In this document: positions 42,756 through 51,640 of the stretch, piece by piece | Numbering within the stretch: the stretch's first letter is position 1 | Layout of the letters: every line of letters starts with the position of its first letter | DNA from: Pseudomonadota bacterium | GTDB taxonomy: Bacteria > Desulfobacterota > Binatia > UBA9968 | Direction of reading: 5' to 3' | DNA length: 64,000 nucleotides | Assembly: GCA_021324155.1 (NCBI GenBank) | Contig: JAJPJQ010000023.1 | Coordinates: forward strand, 186,001 to 250,000 | The notes under the pieces: generated by a model | The model's database searches: none | What the model was told of the DNA's origin: nothing | Seen by the model: the letters and a program-made list of their open reading frames with translations, nothing else | Program-made: the position numbers and the translations under genes

Positions 42756-43361
42756 TTATAAATGAGACATCGGACGTGCCGTCGGGCGCGACCGCAGCGA
42801 TATCAACTCTCGCGCCGCCCAGGGAGACTTGGCCCAATTACGAAAAAAATAATCTCTGGCGCCGGCCTCGTCCGGGGCCTGGCTGGCGGTGCCGAATCCC
42901 CTCTCATCGACGTCAACGATGATGCCGCCGACGTATCCGACTTTTCCTGGCGACGGGCTGAACGCGAGCGTTCCGGTCGGAATCGCGTATCGTTCGACTG
43001 TCGACATATAGGAGCCTCTCCCGCTCATGGCAATGTTGCCGAAGCTCACTTGAGCGAGATCGTAGATGCCGGATGGGATATTCGGGAGAAAGAAGTAGCC
43101 CTCTTCGTCGGTCGAGACGCGCACGATCACCTTGCCTTGGCCGAAGAACTCGACCAGAATGCCCGCCTTGATGACTCCCGGAGGCGCAACACCTCAAGAC
43201 GTCGCGCGCCGATAATTGATGACAACCCTGCCGATGACGAGCGCACTTTCCGATGCCGCGGGCGCGAGCAGCGCCGGGGCGCAACCCGCGGCGACGGCGG
43301 AAAGCCATAGAACGAATGCCGCAGAAACTCCGCGGAGAAATACTTTTCGCGCGCGCCGCAT
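42756..43361 (-). pseudogene. Lipoprotein gene with an in-frame TGA (carboxypeptidase-regulatory-like)
   Basis: The frame begins at an ATG at 43361 with a lipoprotein signal (FVLWLSAVAAGCAPALLAP). It reads ALVIGRVVINYRRATS, then meets TGA at 43194-43196, and continues in the same frame with GVAPPGVIKAGILVEFFGQG and VIVRVSTDEEGYFFLPNIPS to 42756. The part after the stop looks like a carboxypeptidase-regulatory or CNA-B-like beta-sandwich (SGIYDLAQVSFGNIAMSGRG). A CGA-to-TGA transition would explain the stop. No SECIS-like hairpin lies at the right distance. A GTG at 43130 could start a headless form. Confidence 0.55.
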
Positions 43362-43519
43362 GGCCGAGCTTCATACGGTACGCGGCGAGCGCGTGTCAAT
43401 AGTATAAATAGTTTTGCGCATCGAAAAGGCCGACTCGCGTCCGGCATTTTTAATGTGCCCACGCCAAGTTGCACAGCCGACATATTCTGAAACGCCGCCT
43501 CCGCCCTCGCCGTCAAACT

Positions 43520-43655
43520 CGGCGAGGTCGAAGCGATCCAGGTTCATTCACCTTGCTCCACGCGGCTACGAAATCCTTCACGAACTTCTCCTGCGCGTCC
43601 GCCGCCCCGTAGACTTTTCCGCTATGACATTTCGTGCAACGGAAATTTGGGAAGG
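43520..43655 (-). pseudogene. Relic of catalase-peroxidase (katG) C-terminus next to a heme-c-type CxxCH motif
   Basis: On the minus strand GKVYGAADAQEKFVKDFVAA then WSKV, and after a one-base shift MNLDRFDLA, reproduces the C-terminal end of KatG almost residue for residue. The same frame just before it reads FPNFRCTKCHSGK, a cytochrome-c-type heme motif that KatG lacks. The shift inside WSKV-MNLDRFD and the absence of the remaining 700 residues show that this is a relic, perhaps a junction of two broken genes. Confidence 0.6.
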
Positions 43656-43847
43656 AAGTGCACTTTCCAACACTCGGCGGCGCGCGGGCATAAAATCGCG
43701 AATTTCCGCGATCGCACGGCTGTCACGTAAAACCGCACCGGTTACAAATCGCGTTAAAAGCGGACGGGCCTAGGCGCCGAATCGGCAAGCTATTTTGCCC
43801 CTGGCACATGCGTTGCTCCTTTACACGGGGCCATGGAGGGAAATGCC

Positions 43848-44458
43848 ATGCCGAGAGCGATGCACTCGACGACCGCTTTCATCATCGTCGCGTTCCTGCT
43901 TTTCTTCCTGGGGTTTATGCTGAAAACGCTGGTGGGCGCGGCGACGATCCAGGGCGACGACGAGAACCGCGCCATGCAGGAAGCGGGCGCGGACTCCGCG
44001 TCGCGGATCGCGCCGCCGCTTCGCCTCTCTTCGCTGCGGATCAATAGAACCGAGAACGGCCTAACGCTCGCGAGGCGATCGCCGCGCTGCGCTCGTCGGG
44101 GCGAGCGGTCGAGGTCGGCAAAGCCGCCTCCGGCGCCGAGCTGCTGGCGCTGCTGCCGCGCTACCTGCCCAAGGGCGCGGCGCGCGTGCTGGGCGTCTAC
44201 ATGGACGGTCGGCTCGCGGCGATCACGACGAGCTATCGCAACAGAGGCGCCGAGATATGGGAAAGCCTGCTCGCCGCGGCCAGGGCCAAATACGGCGAAG
44301 CTGTCGCCAGCGCGCAAGACGTGAGCAAATGGACCGACGGCCAGGTCGTGCTGGTGCTAAAAAGAGACGAGGCGGGCCTCGTCAGCGCCACCCTCGCTTT
44401 CATCGACTCGCTGCAAAAACACTACAGCCGCGCCGACGCCCGCACGCCCGGCTCCTGA
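43848..44458 (+). pseudogene. Membrane-anchored protein gene with a frameshift near 44065-44075
   Basis: An ATG at 43848 starts an N-terminal anchor (TTAFIIVAFLLFFLGFMLKT) followed by GDDENRAMQEAGADSAS and LRLSSLRINRTENGLT. The frame then becomes Arg/Cys-rich, while the adjacent frame turns protein-like: REAIAALRSSGRAVEVGKAA, LLALLPRYLPKGAARVLGVY, ITTSYRNRGAEIWESLLAAA, ending at 44458. Joined, the two give a protein of about 203 residues with one N-terminal helix. I do not recognise the family. The frameshift could be real or an assembly error. Confidence 0.5.
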
Positions 44459-44482
44459 TCGCCGCCCGAAATTTCCCGGCGC

Positions 44483-44737
44483 TTATTTCCCGGTCAGCGC
44501 CGACTGCACCTTCTTGAAGGTGTCGAGATTTTTCTGCAGACCGCTCACGTGATCCTGCATCTCGACGATCGCCGAGCCGAACTCCTTCGCTTGGCCGAAC
44601 ACGCCGCCGCCCTTGTCCAAAAGCCCGCCGAACTGCGCTTCGGCCGGCTGCTGGTTGAGCGTGCCGCAAACGTAACCCAGCCCAAACACGGCGACGATAA
44701 TAAGCGGCCTTAAAGCCCGCAAAAAGATTTTCTTCAT
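44483..44737 (-). CDS. Small exported or membrane-anchored protein
   Basis: An 84-residue protein with an N-terminal hydrophobic stretch (LRPLIIVAVFGLGYVCGTLN) and a helical periplasmic part (EFGSAIVEMQDHVSGLQKNL). There is an SD (AAAGGAGGCATTACG) close to the ATG. It resembles small anchored proteins found beside envelope genes. Divergent from the glucan synthesis gene. Confidence 0.6.
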   Translation of the reverse strand: MKKIFLRALRPLIIVAVFGLGYVCGTLNQQPAEAQFGGLLDKGGGVFGQAKEFGSAIVEMQDHVSGLQKNLDTFKKVQSALTGK

Positions 44738-44856
44738 CGTAATGCCTCCTTTAGATAGTCACGGGACGAATAGCACCGGCACGACACGTGTCAAGATAGC
44801 TACTGGCGGTCACGTCCGCCGGGAGCTATTCAATTTAGCAGCGCGACGGAAAGACG

Positions 44857-46455
44857 ATGCATCGCCGTACGGTCCTCAAATACGCTTCGCTGTTTTTTTT
44901 CTCACCTTTCTTGCCGCCGAAATTATTCGCCGCGGAAAACTCCGTCGAGCCGGCGGAATTTTTCGCGAGCCTCAAAGGCAAGGCGCGCGCGCGGGCGGCC
45001 GCCGCCTACCGGCCGCCGCGCAACATGCTCACGCCGCCGCTCGCCGAGATGAGCTGGGACCGCTTTCAAAAAATCCGCTTTCGTCCCGAGCGCGCGCTCT
45101 GGGCGGACGAAGGACGCGGCTTCCAGGCGCGCTACTTTCCACCCGGGCGCGGCTACAAGGAGCCGGTCGAGATCTACGAGCTGGCCGACGGCAAGGCGCG
45201 GCGGGTCGACTTCGATCCGGCGATGTTCGATTTCCGCGCGGCGGGCTTCGACGCGCTGCCCAAAGGGCTCGGCTTCGCCGGCTTCCGGATTTTTTTTCAT
45301 ACCGATTGGCAGCGCGACGTCGTCGCGTTTCTCGGCGCGAGCTATTTCCGCGCGGTCGGGGGCGAAAAGCAGTACGGCATCTCCGCGCGCGGGCTCGCGG
45401 TCGACACCGGACTCCAGCGCCCCGAGGAATTTCCCGTCTTCGAAGCGTTCTGGCTCACGCGACCCGTTAAATCGGCGCAGCGCCTGACGGCGTATGCCCT
45501 GCTCGATTCGCCGAGCGTCGCCGGCGCGTATCGCTTCGAGATTGCGCCGGGCGCGACGCTGACGATGGACGTCGACGCCGCGCTCTATCCGCGGAAGCCG
45601 ATCGAGCGGCTCGGCGTCGCGCCGCTCAGCAGCATGTTTCTCAGCGGGGAGAACGACCGGCGCGTGGCGGATGATTGGCGCCCGGAGATCCACGACTCCG
45701 ACGGGCTCGCGCTCTGGACCGGGCGCGGCGAGCGCATCTGGCGGCCGCTCCTCAATCCGCGGGGCGCGCGCGTCAACTCCTTCTTCGACGACAACCCGCG
45801 CGGCTTCGGCCTCATCCAGCGCGACCGCGACTTCGACCATTACCAGGACGACGGTGCTTACTACGACCGCCGCCCGAGCGTGTGGATCGAGCCGAAAACG
45901 ATCGGCGGCCGCGGCTGGGGCAAAGGCGCGGTGCTGCTGCTCGAGTTCCCGACCGCCGACGAGACGACCGACAACATCGCAGCGTTCTGGAACCCAGCGG
46001 CGCCACCGCAGCCGGGTGACGAGATGTTGTTTTCTTACCGCATGCACTGGGGAGCGCGCGCGCCGTTCGAGAGCGATGCCGGGCGCGTCGTCGCGACGCG
46101 CGACGGCATCGGCGGGGTCGTCGGCCGGAGGCGCGAGTACTTCTCGTGGCGATTCGCCGTCGATTTTTCCGGCGGCGAGCTCGCCGGGTTGGGCGCGAAG
46201 TCCGGCGTCGCCGCGGCGATCAGCGCCTCGCGCGGCGCGGTCGAGATCGTCTCCGCGCAGCCTCAGGAAGAGATCAAAGGATGGCGCGCGAAGTTCGACA
46301 TCCGGCCGACCGATGAGAGCGCCGAGCCGATCGACCTGCGGCTTTATCTCCGCCTCGGCAGCCGAGCGCTCACCGAGACGTGGCTCTATCAGTGGACGCC
46401 GCCCCCGCCCGAGGAGAAGCGGCGCTGGATCGCGGAAAAGATTCATCTCCCCTAG
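44857..46455 (+). CDS. Periplasmic glucan biosynthesis protein (MdoG/OpgD family)
   Basis: A 532-residue exported protein. A twin-arginine-type signal (MHRRTVLKYASLFFFSPF) fits OpgD, which is Tat-exported, rather than OpgG. Family segments: YRPPRNMLTPPLAEMSWDRF, FRPERALWADEGRGFQARYF, GFAGFRIFFHTDW, FLGASYFRAVGGEKQYGISA, FNPRG-like LNPRGARVNSFFDDNPRGFG, DRDFDHYQDDGAYYDRRPS, then a C-terminal Ig-like domain ending YLYQWTP-like WLYQWTPPPP. These proteins shape osmoregulated periplasmic glucans. No MdoH glucosyltransferase gene is seen next to it. Confidence 0.9.
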   Translation: MHRRTVLKYASLFFFSPFLPPKLFAAENSVEPAEFFASLKGKARARAAAAYRPPRNMLTPPLAEMSWDRFQKIRFRPERALWADEGRGFQARYFPPGRGYKEPVEIYELADGKARRVDFDPAMFDFRAAGFDALPKGLGFAGFRIFFHTDWQRDVVAFLGASYFRAVGGEKQYGISARGLAVDTGLQRPEEFPVFEAFWLTRPVKSAQRLTAYALLDSPSVAGAYRFEIAPGATLTMDVDAALYPRKPIERLGVAPLSSMFLSGENDRRVADDWRPEIHDSDGLALWTGRGERIWRPLLNPRGARVNSFFDDNPRGFGLIQRDRDFDHYQDDGAYYDRRPSVWIEPKTIGGRGWGKGAVLLLEFPTADETTDNIAAFWNPAAPPQPGDEMLFSYRMHWGARAPFESDAGRVVATRDGIGGVVGRRREYFSWRFAVDFSGGELAGLGAKSGVAAAISASRGAVEIVSAQPQEEIKGWRAKFDIRPTDESAEPIDLRLYLRLGSRALTETWLYQWTPPPPEEKRRWIAEKIHLP

Positions 46456-46574
46456 CCTCTCCAGCATAGGGAGGCGAATCGGAAAAGCGCGCGCAGCTCC
46501 AAAAGTCCCTGCGAAGTGAGATTTAGGGTAAATTGCTCGATTTCGTAGTTTATGCGCCCGAGGCGGCGCCGTTT

Positions 46575-47972
46575 TTATTTTGGAAAGATGACCGCGGGAT
46601 CCGTGACCTCGCCGGGCGAATGATCGGTCGCGAGCGAGACGGCGACGAAGGCGACCGCGCACACGAGCAGGCCGGGCAGGAAAGCTTCCTTCGGCGAAAT
46701 GAACAGGAAGGCGATCGTCGTCAGCGCGCCGAGGACGATCGCGGCGAGCGCGCCTTTCGCCGTGGCGCGGCGCCACAGCGCGACACCCACGAGCGCGGGC
46801 CCGACGACGATGATCATGTAATAAGCGTTCAGCATGAGCTGCACTAGGTCGGCGGACGCGATCGCCATGAGCGCGCCCGCAATCCCCACCAGCGCGGTGA
46901 GCGCGCGGCTGACTTTGAGATTCGACAGCGCGGTCGGGTCCATGCGCAAAAGGTCGCGGAATATCGTTCCCGCAATCACCACGGTGATCGTGTTTGCCGT
47001 CGAGATGACGTCGGAGTAGATCGCCGCGAGGCCGAGGCCGAGCAGCCCGGGCGGCAGCGTATCGGTGATCAGCTGGATCACCAGCACGTCGGATTTGATT
47101 TGCCCGCTGTAGAGCGCGTAGCCGAGCACGCCGGTGAAGATGGCGAAGGCGTAGAACGGCACGGCCAGCAGGCCGGCGAGCAGCATCACGCGCCGCGCCT
47201 CGGGCGCCGTGCGGCCCGCGTAGATTTTTATCCAGAGCTCGGGCGACAGCAGCGGGATGATGAAGCCGAGCAGCAGTCCGACAATCAGGAACGGCCAGCC
47301 GCCGAACGTGAGCGGCGACCAGATCGCCTCGGGAACAGCGCCGCTCCACTCCGCCGGCGGATGGCGCAGCATCAGGATGGGAAAAAGCAGCAGTAGGAAA
47401 ACCACGGCCTTGGCCCAGAAATGCAGCGTGTCGGTCACGATGTCGCCTTTGATGCCCGCGAACGCGCTGTAGACAATCCCGCTCGCCGCAGCGAACAGGA
47501 TCGTGAACTTGACCGCCCAGCCGGTGCCCAGCGTGACGAGGTACGATGCGCCGAGAAACTGGACCGCCAGGATCGAGATGTAGGTGAAGAGGATCACGAG
47601 CGAGGCCGCCACCTGGACCGACCGGCCGTAGCGCACGCGAAAAATCTCCGGCAGCGTGATCGCGCGGTAGTGATCGCCGAAGCGCTTGAGCGCCGGCGCG
47701 ATGTACGACAGCGCGGCGAAGCCCGTCACCGTGGAGACCAGTGCGACCAGGCCGAAGCCGGTGCCGCTCGAAAAAGTCGCCGAGGCGACGCCCAGGATCG
47801 CGCCCGCGCCGACCTGCGTCGATACGACGGTGAACAGCAGGCGCAGCGTGCCGGTCGCGCGGCGGTTGATCCAGTAGGCGTCGATGTTGGAGCGCAGCCC
47901 GGCGAGGATTCCCGCTCCGAGCGTGATGGCGATCCAGGCGAATACGACGGTGAGATCGAGGGACGAGGTCAT
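46575..47972 (-). CDS. Sodium:solute symporter (SSS family)
   Basis: A 465-residue membrane protein with about 13 helices. DLTVVFAWIAITLGAGILAG is the first, INRRATGTLRLLFTVVSTQV follows, and the SSS signature region GIKGDIVTDTLHFWAKAVVF and IYSDVISTANTITVVIAGTI are typical. The Ser/Thr of the Na2 site lies in ISTANTI. Substrates in the family include proline, pantothenate, sugars and acetate; none can be assigned. It is a single gene, and a small membrane protein gene lies upstream on the same strand. Confidence 0.88.
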   Translation of the reverse strand: MTSSLDLTVVFAWIAITLGAGILAGLRSNIDAYWINRRATGTLRLLFTVVSTQVGAGAILGVASATFSSGTGFGLVALVSTVTGFAALSYIAPALKRFGDHYRAITLPEIFRVRYGRSVQVAASLVILFTYISILAVQFLGASYLVTLGTGWAVKFTILFAAASGIVYSAFAGIKGDIVTDTLHFWAKAVVFLLLLFPILMLRHPPAEWSGAVPEAIWSPLTFGGWPFLIVGLLLGFIIPLLSPELWIKIYAGRTAPEARRVMLLAGLLAVPFYAFAIFTGVLGYALYSGQIKSDVLVIQLITDTLPPGLLGLGLAAIYSDVISTANTITVVIAGTIFRDLLRMDPTALSNLKVSRALTALVGIAGALMAIASADLVQLMLNAYYMIIVVGPALVGVALWRRATAKGALAAIVLGALTTIAFLFISPKEAFLPGLLVCAVAFVAVSLATDHSPGEVTDPAVIFPK

Positions 47973-48089
47973 GGAAAATCGCCGCGGGGCGGCGCGCCGG
48001 CATTCTACGCGAGCGTCGGCACAGCGGGCAAGTGGAAGCGGAGAACGATCGCCGTGCTGGTTATCGTCAGGGTCGCGATAAGTTTACGA

Positions 48090-48608
48090 CTACTTCGTCT
48101 TGCAAAAATAGGCGAGCAGTTCCGCGGGCGCCGCGTGCCAGCGGCCGGGCAGCGGCGCCCCGTTCGCGTTCAGCACGTCGAAGCGCGTCCGCTCTTTCAG
48201 GTCGCCCACGGTGGCATAGGTTCCAGTCCTGCAATTGATGAACTCCGCGCGCTGCGACTTCTCGAGTCGGCCGCCGCTGCGGGAAAAGCGCGCGACGATC
48301 GCCGAAATCAAATAGCGGCCGCTGCCGTCGACTTTGTAGAGCTTCTTCGTCAGCACGGGATGCGCCATGATCACCATCCCGGCGGGCTTCCATATCATCG
48401 TCCAGGGAAACACAAAGGTCGAGGCGGGCCGGCGCGCGAGAGTCTCCCACCCCACCGAGGCCCATTCGCTCTCGATCTCTCGATTCCAGCGGTACTCCTC
48501 GAATATTTCCGTATGAAGATTCATAAACGCGACCGCGAGAACCAAAACGAACGCGAGCGCAATCTCGCGAGCGCTCGCCTTCTTCGCATCCCTGGCTACT
48601 ACGATCAT
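48090..48608 (-). CDS. Membrane-anchored protein of unknown function
   Basis: A 172-residue protein with one N-terminal helix (EIALAFVLVLAVAFMNL) and a periplasmic domain (WASVGWETLARRPASTFVFP, YLISAIVARFSRSGGRLEKS, LAYFCKTK at the end). The ATG at 48608 has GGAGGG four bases before it; the frame extends 17 codons further without an SD. It lies 117 bases upstream of the symporter gene on the same strand. Confidence 0.6.
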   Translation of the reverse strand: MIVVARDAKKASAREIALAFVLVLAVAFMNLHTEIFEEYRWNREIESEWASVGWETLARRPASTFVFPWTMIWKPAGMVIMAHPVLTKKLYKVDGSGRYLISAIVARFSRSGGRLEKSQRAEFINCRTGTYATVGDLKERTRFDVLNANGAPLPGRWHAAPAELLAYFCKTK

Positions 48609-48851
48609 ATTGCCCTCCAGCCCTACATTCCGGCCGTCGCGCAGGAGCGTACAGGTCAAATACAGTCAGGATATGACATTCGATGACAATCGATGCCACC
48701 GAAGCAATTCGAAAACGTATTAAATTTTTACGAAACGCCGTTTCTATAGCACGGATCGCCCGCCGCGACAACAGAAAAAAGCCGCCGGCGAGCGCGGCGG
48801 AAATATCCATCCATGTTTGACAACACAGCGGCGCGAAGGTATTTCGACTGC

Positions 48852-49235
48852 ATGGCCAAAAAAGAAATCATCCAGGTAAAGCTCGCCGCCGCCAACCCCA
48901 ATCTCTCCGCCGCCGTCCGCTTCGGCGATCTGGTCTTCGTCGCCGGGCAGACCGGCCGCCACCCGGCCACCGGCGAGGTCGGCAAGGACGTGCGCGAGCA
49001 GACGCGCTTCGCGCTCGAGCGCGTCAAGACGATTCTCGCCGCCGCCGGCACGTCGCTTGACAACGTGCTCACCGTCTTGACGCACCTCACCCGGCGCGAG
49101 GACCTCGCGGCCTACAACGAGGAGTACGGCAAATACTTTGCCACGAACAAGCCCGCGCGCACCACCGTCGAGGTGATGCTCAACGCGCCCGAGCTGCTCG
49201 TCGAGATCACCGTCACGGCGGGAATGCCGGATTAA
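48852..49235 (+). CDS. RidA (YjgF/YER057c/UK114) family protein
   Basis: A 127-residue homotrimeric imine deaminase type protein. It shows the family core VRFGDLVFVAGQTGRHPATG, EQTRFALERVKTILAAAGTS, LTHLTRREDLAAYNEEYGKY and the end TVEVMLNAPELLVEITVTAG. The Arg that holds the substrate carboxylate is the one in PARTTVEV. The ATG at 48852 (AKKEIIQVKLA) gives normal length; an extension to 48813 is possible. The next gene begins 11 bases downstream. Confidence 0.9.
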   Translation: MAKKEIIQVKLAAANPNLSAAVRFGDLVFVAGQTGRHPATGEVGKDVREQTRFALERVKTILAAAGTSLDNVLTVLTHLTRREDLAAYNEEYGKYFATNKPARTTVEVMLNAPELLVEITVTAGMPD

Positions 49236-49245
49236 CGTTTATGAA

Positions 49246-49776
49246 ATGCTTTCTCGATATTCGTTGAAGAGGCTTACCGCTGTTACGATTGTTTTGACTT
49301 TCGTCTGCGGCTGCGGCGCATCTGGCGCGCGTTTTATGGAAACGCGCTTCGCGACGGAATCGGCGCCCGCGGATCGAGCGCGGCTCATCTTTATGCGCGA
49401 GGGCGACAGCCACTCCGAAGGGGGGTTCACCGATATTTATATCGACGGAGCGCGCGCCGGTAAAGTCGAGCGCGGCGGGTTCGCCGTCGTCGACGAGGCG
49501 CCCGGCGCGCGACAAATCGCGGTCGCCTGGAAAGATAAAAAGCCGCTCTTCGCGATCGATGTCGTCCTCGTCGCCGGCGAGAAGCGCTATCTCCTCGTTT
49601 CGTGGCGCGACGAGTACTGGCAGTCCATGGGATTGGCGGTCTTCGGCGGGATCGTCGGCGGCGTCGCCGCCGCGGCGATCTCGGCGCAAAAGGCGCCATT
49701 TAAAGTCGAGCCGGTCGATGAGGCGAAGGCGAAGGAGCTTTTAGCGGAGCTCCGGCTGTCGGAGGAGCGGAAGTAA
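49246..49776 (+). CDS. Lipoprotein, DUF2846-like
   Basis: A 176-residue protein with a lipobox (VTIVLTFVCGCGASGA). The mature part has the DUF2846 pattern: RARLIFMREGDSHSEGGFTD, IYIDGARAGKVERGGFAVV, EKRYLLVSWRD, a Gly/Ala-rich hydrophobic stretch (GLAVFGGIVGGVAAAAISAQ) and a Lys/Glu tail. DUF2846 proteins are envelope lipoproteins of unknown role. It starts 11 bases after the ridA-like stop, so they may share a transcript. Confidence 0.75.
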   Translation: MLSRYSLKRLTAVTIVLTFVCGCGASGARFMETRFATESAPADRARLIFMREGDSHSEGGFTDIYIDGARAGKVERGGFAVVDEAPGARQIAVAWKDKKPLFAIDVVLVAGEKRYLLVSWRDEYWQSMGLAVFGGIVGGVAAAAISAQKAPFKVEPVDEAKAKELLAELRLSEERK

Positions 49777-49782
49777 GCGAAG

Positions 49783-50205
49783 CTAGCCCGCGCGCTTGCG
49801 CGCGCGGCGGGGCTTCGGCTTCTGCTTGCCTGCGAGATTGAGCGCGACCGCGGCGCGGACGAGCTCGTTCAGCGCCGCCGCGTCGATCTCCTCGCCTTCA
49901 TGGATGTCGATTGCGCGCCGGACGTTCCCTTCGAGACTCGCGTTGAACAGCCCCGCGGCGTCCTTCAACTGAGCCCCCTTCGCGAATGTCAGCTTGACGA
50001 CGCTCTTGTACGTCTCGCCCGTGCAGACGATGCCGCCGCGCGACCAAACCGGCGTGCCGGGACTCGTCGCTTTCGCCCATTTCCACTCTTCCACGATTTC
50101 CGGGTGCGCCTCATGCACGATCGCGCGCACCCGCGCGAGCGTCTCCCCGCGCCAGTCCCCGAGCTCCGCGATTCTCGCGTCGATTTTTGCAGAGGCGGAT
50201 TGCAT
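49783..50205 (-). CDS. DUF1801-family protein
   Basis: A 140-residue protein. The body matches the YdhG/DUF1801 pattern: RGETLARVRAIVHEAHPEIV, EEWKWAKATSPGTPVWSRGG, YKSVVKLTFAKGAQLKDAAG, and a C-terminal helix EEIDAAALNELVRAAVALNL. It ends with a basic Lys/Arg tail that could bind nucleic acid. Related proteins are small and of unknown function. It is followed upstream on the same strand by an ABM-domain gene with six bases between, indicating a two-gene unit. Confidence 0.8.
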   Translation of the reverse strand: MQSASAKIDARIAELGDWRGETLARVRAIVHEAHPEIVEEWKWAKATSPGTPVWSRGGIVCTGETYKSVVKLTFAKGAQLKDAAGLFNASLEGNVRRAIDIHEGEEIDAAALNELVRAAVALNLAGKQKPKPRRARKRAG

Positions 50206-50211
50206 ACGTCC

Positions 50212-50508
50212 TCAGGCGACGTCAATGGCATCCAGCGTCATTGCCGTGCGCTCCGCGAGGTCGTTGATTTGCGCAAGATAATTATTGAAATGCGGCGACG
50301 CGCGGTGCGCTGCCACCGCCGCCTCGTCGGCATAGAGCTCCATGAGCACGAAACGCCCCGCGTCGGCGTGGTCGCGCCAGAGGTCGTACTGCAGGTTCCC
50401 CGGCTCGGCCCGGCTCGCGATCACCATGCCGTCGAGCAGCGCTCTAAGCTCCCCGGCCTTGCCGGGCTTGGCGGCAAGGATCGCGACGATCTTGACCGGA
50501 GTTGCCAT
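50212..50508 (-). CDS. Antibiotic biosynthesis monooxygenase (ABM) domain protein
   Basis: A 98-residue ferredoxin-like alpha/beta protein: VKIVAILAAKPGKAGELRAL, SRAEPGNLQYDLWRDHADAG, FVLMELYADEAAVAAHRASP, HFNNYL. This is the YgiN-type quinol monooxygenase or heme-free oxygenase pattern. It needs no cofactor. The ATG at 50508 follows TAGGAAAAAGAATT and is preferred to the upstream GTG-type starts. Sandwiched between the DUF1801 gene and a Kelch-protein gene, all on one strand. Confidence 0.85.
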   Translation of the reverse strand: MATPVKIVAILAAKPGKAGELRALLDGMVIASRAEPGNLQYDLWRDHADAGRFVLMELYADEAAVAAHRASPHFNNYLAQINDLAERTAMTLDAIDVA

Positions 50509-50522
50509 AATTCTTTTTCCTA

Positions 50523-51536
50523 TCAATTCGGCTCGAAGGCGTCCACGATCGGCGTCGTGCCCGGCGCGCGCCCGCCCTGCACGATGCTGCCCCCGGGAAG
50601 GTAAATCCGCTTGCCTACCACCGCGGCGCCGACGGCGTGGCGCGGCAGCGGCATCGGCGCGAGGCGCGTCCAGGCGTCATGCGCTGCATCGTAAAATTCG
50701 ACCTGGTTGAAGGTACCGAGCGACGTATTGTCGGGGTTGCCTTCGCCGCCGAAGACGTAGAGCCGATTATTTATGACGGCCGCCGCGCCGCCGGAGCGGC
50801 CGGTCGGCATCGGCGCCCGCTCGCTCCACGCGCGCGCCGCGGGATCGTACGCTTCGACATTTTTAATCGCATAGTTGGGCCGGTCGCGCCCGCCGAGGGC
50901 GTATATCCGCCCGCCGATCGCGCCGGCGAAGAGATGATCGCGCCGGTAGCGGAGCGGCGGCAGGATCTCCCACGCGTCGGTCTTGGGATCGTAGACCGCG
51001 GCGTCGGACACCGGCTCGTATGCGCCGGGCTTTGCCGCGCTCCAATGCTCCCCGCCGAGCGCATAGATTTTCCCGTCGAGCACCGCGACCGCGAGCGCGC
51101 CGCGCGGCGCCGGCAGCGGCGCGCGCTTCTCCCAGCGGTCGGCGGCGGGATCGTAGCGCCAGACCGAAGCGATCGGGTCGCGCTTGGCGAAGACGCCGGT
51201 GAAGCCGCCGACGACGTAGAGTTTGCCGTCGACCGCCGCCACGCCGTGGTGATGCATCGCCCGGGGAATCGGCGCGGCCTGCCTCCACTTATTCGCCGCC
51301 GGGTCGTACACCTGCACGAGGACGCTCGGCACCTGGTCGGAGCCGTAGCCGCTCACGATGTAAATCATATTCCCGAGCGCGGCGACGCCGGCCTCCTGGC
51401 GCGCCTCGGGCATCGCGCCGGCGAGACTCCACACACCGCCCTTCGGGAGCGCGGCGCTTTCTTCCGCCCCGGCACCGACGCCGCAGAACCCGAGCCCGAC
51501 AGCCAGCACGAAGAGCGTTTTGACGGCCAGATGCAT
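50523..51536 (-). CDS. Exported Kelch-repeat beta-propeller protein
   Basis: A 337-residue periplasmic protein with a signal peptide (TLFVLAVGLGFCGVGAGA). It carries six Kelch repeats, seen as V-Y-D-P/A-A-x-x-x-W and G-G units: YIVSGYGSDQVPSVLVQVYD, YVVGGFTGVFAKRDPIASVW, YALGGEHWSAAKPGAYEPVS, YALGGRDRPNYAIKNVEAYD, YVFGGEGNPDNTSLGTFNQV and YLPGGSIVQGGRAPGTTPIV. This makes a six-bladed propeller. Bacterial members include sialate mutarotase-like and ligand-binding proteins. It lies 14 bases upstream of the ABM gene. Confidence 0.88.
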   Translation of the reverse strand: MHLAVKTLFVLAVGLGFCGVGAGAEESAALPKGGVWSLAGAMPEARQEAGVAALGNMIYIVSGYGSDQVPSVLVQVYDPAANKWRQAAPIPRAMHHHGVAAVDGKLYVVGGFTGVFAKRDPIASVWRYDPAADRWEKRAPLPAPRGALAVAVLDGKIYALGGEHWSAAKPGAYEPVSDAAVYDPKTDAWEILPPLRYRRDHLFAGAIGGRIYALGGRDRPNYAIKNVEAYDPAARAWSERAPMPTGRSGGAAAVINNRLYVFGGEGNPDNTSLGTFNQVEFYDAAHDAWTRLAPMPLPRHAVGAAVVGKRIYLPGGSIVQGGRAPGTTPIVDAFEPN

Positions 51537-51640
51537 GGCGCCTCTCCTTTCGCGCGCACGGACGAGCGGGGGAAGGTGCGCGCGGGAGGAGAGTAGTCAA
51601 TCGATTAGGAAAATGTCAACGGCGGCGATGAGAGACATAC

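Noticed and set aside
44923-48003. A very long minus-strand open frame (1026 codons)
   Set aside because: It runs antisense to the glucan synthesis gene and out of frame through the symporter gene. The translation is Arg/Ala-rich without domains, as expected from high GC third positions.
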